The notes under the pieces: model-generated | Databases searched by the model: none | Told to the model about the DNA's origin: nothing | What the model saw: only the letters and a program-made list of their open reading frames with translations | Shown: piece after piece, positions 63,381 through 64,000 of the stretch | How the letters are laid out: every line of letters begins with the position of its first letter | How positions within the stretch are numbered: the first letter of the stretch is position 1 | NCBI GenBank assembly: GCA_947487765.1 | Contig: CANKXO010000001.1 | Span: forward strand, 682,001-746,000 | DNA: 64,000 bases | Reading direction: 5' to 3' | Origin: an uncultured Pseudomonadales bacterium | GTDB lineage: Bacteria > Pseudomonadota > Gammaproteobacteria > Pseudomonadales > Cellvibrionaceae | Made by a program: the position numbers and the translations under genes

Positions 63381-64000
63381 ATGCAAACCAAACGCTTTGT
63401 TGCTGCAGATATGCGTCGCGCCTTAACTCTTGTTCGAGATGAGCTGGGTGAAGATGCCATGATCCTATCGACTCAACGCACTAACAAAGGGGTTGAAATT
63501 ATTGCAACACTGGAGGAGGTCTCCTTACCTCCTGCAAGTCCAAAACCTACAATGCCATCGGCTCCAACAACACAGACAAGCCATCAGCCTCAGCCCAACA
63601 GCAGGCAGGCTGAGGCAGCATTTTCTTCACAGTACTCTGAACAACTAATGTCTCAACAGCCACAACAAGCAACTCAGCAGGCTCCAAAAGTTGGGCTTGC
63701 ATCCGGAAAAACTCAAGACGAATTGGCGCAGGAACTAGAAGCCGCTCGGCGGCGTATGCTGGCAATGCAACAGCGGGAAAATATGACAATCACTGAGTGG
63801 GCTGATCAGCAATCCAGTGATAATGCCAGCAAAGACTATAACCGGGGGGGCAATAGACATGCGCAAACGATGCCTAGGCAAGATACGGCTGGACACTCAA
63901 ACCAATATCAAACAAATCCCCAGCAAGCAACAACTCAACGAGCAATGCAATCCACTGCTACCTCAGAGCAGGAAGTTAAAACAGTTATAAAACGTGATAA
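63381..64000 (+). CDS. flhF: Flagellar SRP-like GTPase FlhF, 3' truncated by the window end
   Basis: The first 206 codons of flhF; the frame is open to the last base and the GTPase domain lies beyond. FlhF places polar flagella. The N-terminus MQTKRFVAADMRRALTLVRDELGEDAMILSTQRTNKGVEII is the typical FlhF start. A long linker rich in glutamine, serine and proline (about residues 55-206) follows, longer than in compact FlhF. AAGGTAATTATT precedes the ATG at 63381. The flhA-flhF order supports the call. Confidence 0.92.
   Translation, partial: MQTKRFVAADMRRALTLVRDELGEDAMILSTQRTNKGVEIIATLEEVSLPPASPKPTMPSAPTTQTSHQPQPNSRQAEAAFSSQYSEQLMSQQPQQATQQAPKVGLASGKTQDELAQELEAARRRMLAMQQRENMTITEWADQQSSDNASKDYNRGGNRHAQTMPRQDTAGHSNQYQTNPQQATTQRAMQSTATSEQEVKTVIKRD

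Noticed and set aside
63547-63789. Minus-strand 80-residue frame in flhF
   Set aside because: It lies wholly inside the coding sequence of flhF and is a shadow of its low-complexity linker.

Overview
The window is a contiguous piece of a gammaproteobacterial chromosome with roughly 40 percent GC by eye. Several blocks have the order familiar from Pseudomonas and its marine relatives: rpoE(algU)-rseA(mucA)-rseB-rseC-mucD, lepA-lepB-DUF4845-rnc-era-recO, a gacS-like gene beside cysM-rlmD-relA-mazG, an AlgP-like histone H1 mimic, and flhA-flhF. With the low GC, the BCCT transporter and AddAB-like nucleases, this suggests a marine member of the Cellvibrionales/Oceanospirillales neighbourhood. That placement is inference. 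I saw no rRNA, tRNA, CRISPR, prophage or insertion sequence.

Layout. 1-1.8 kb: the end of a TPR protein (probably a response regulator) and a soluble histidine kinase. 1.9-8.3 kb: nadB facing away from the envelope-stress operon, which has two sigma-E-type promoters, one before rpoE and one between rpoE and rseA. 8.3-14.4 kb: ogt, lepA, lepB, DUF4845, rnc, era, recO. 14.5-21.3 kb: a kinase-less GacS/BarA-like REC-HPt protein, then cysM, rlmD, relA, mazG. 21.4-28 kb: adk, AlgP-like protein, tsaB, uppP, M18 aminopeptidase, trpS with a structured leader, grxA. 28-46.3 kb: DAHP synthase, TauE-type permease, class III cyclase, an AddAB-like pair split by a chemoreceptor-like gene, murI, rmuC, LysR regulator and BCCT transporter. 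46.7-51.6 kb: MFS protein with an extra helical domain, tandem thioredoxin-fold protein, OmpR-type two-component system.

51.8-58.8 kb is accessory: small genes, all on the minus strand, many AT-rich and uncharacterised. Its core is a four-base-overlapping pair strongly resembling the Tse2 toxin and Tsi2 immunity protein of Pseudomonas aeruginosa type VI secretion. A Tai4-like orphan immunity lipoprotein lies downstream and a small secreted protein upstream. No type VI secretion component is in the window, so the pair may act as a stand-alone toxin-antitoxin module or a remote effector pair. Imperfect palindromes beside some of these genes hint at a degenerate gene-cassette array, but this is not proven.

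59.2-60.9 kb: an ECF42-type sigma factor facing its typical DGPF/YCII partner. 61-64 kb: a sigma-54-type promoter, flhA, and the first 620 bases of flhF, which runs off the window. The core blocks look vertically inherited; the most unusual content is in the toxin island, the altered phosphorelay protein, the AddB-like protein lacking its iron-sulfur cysteines, and the regulatory sites before rseA and trpS.
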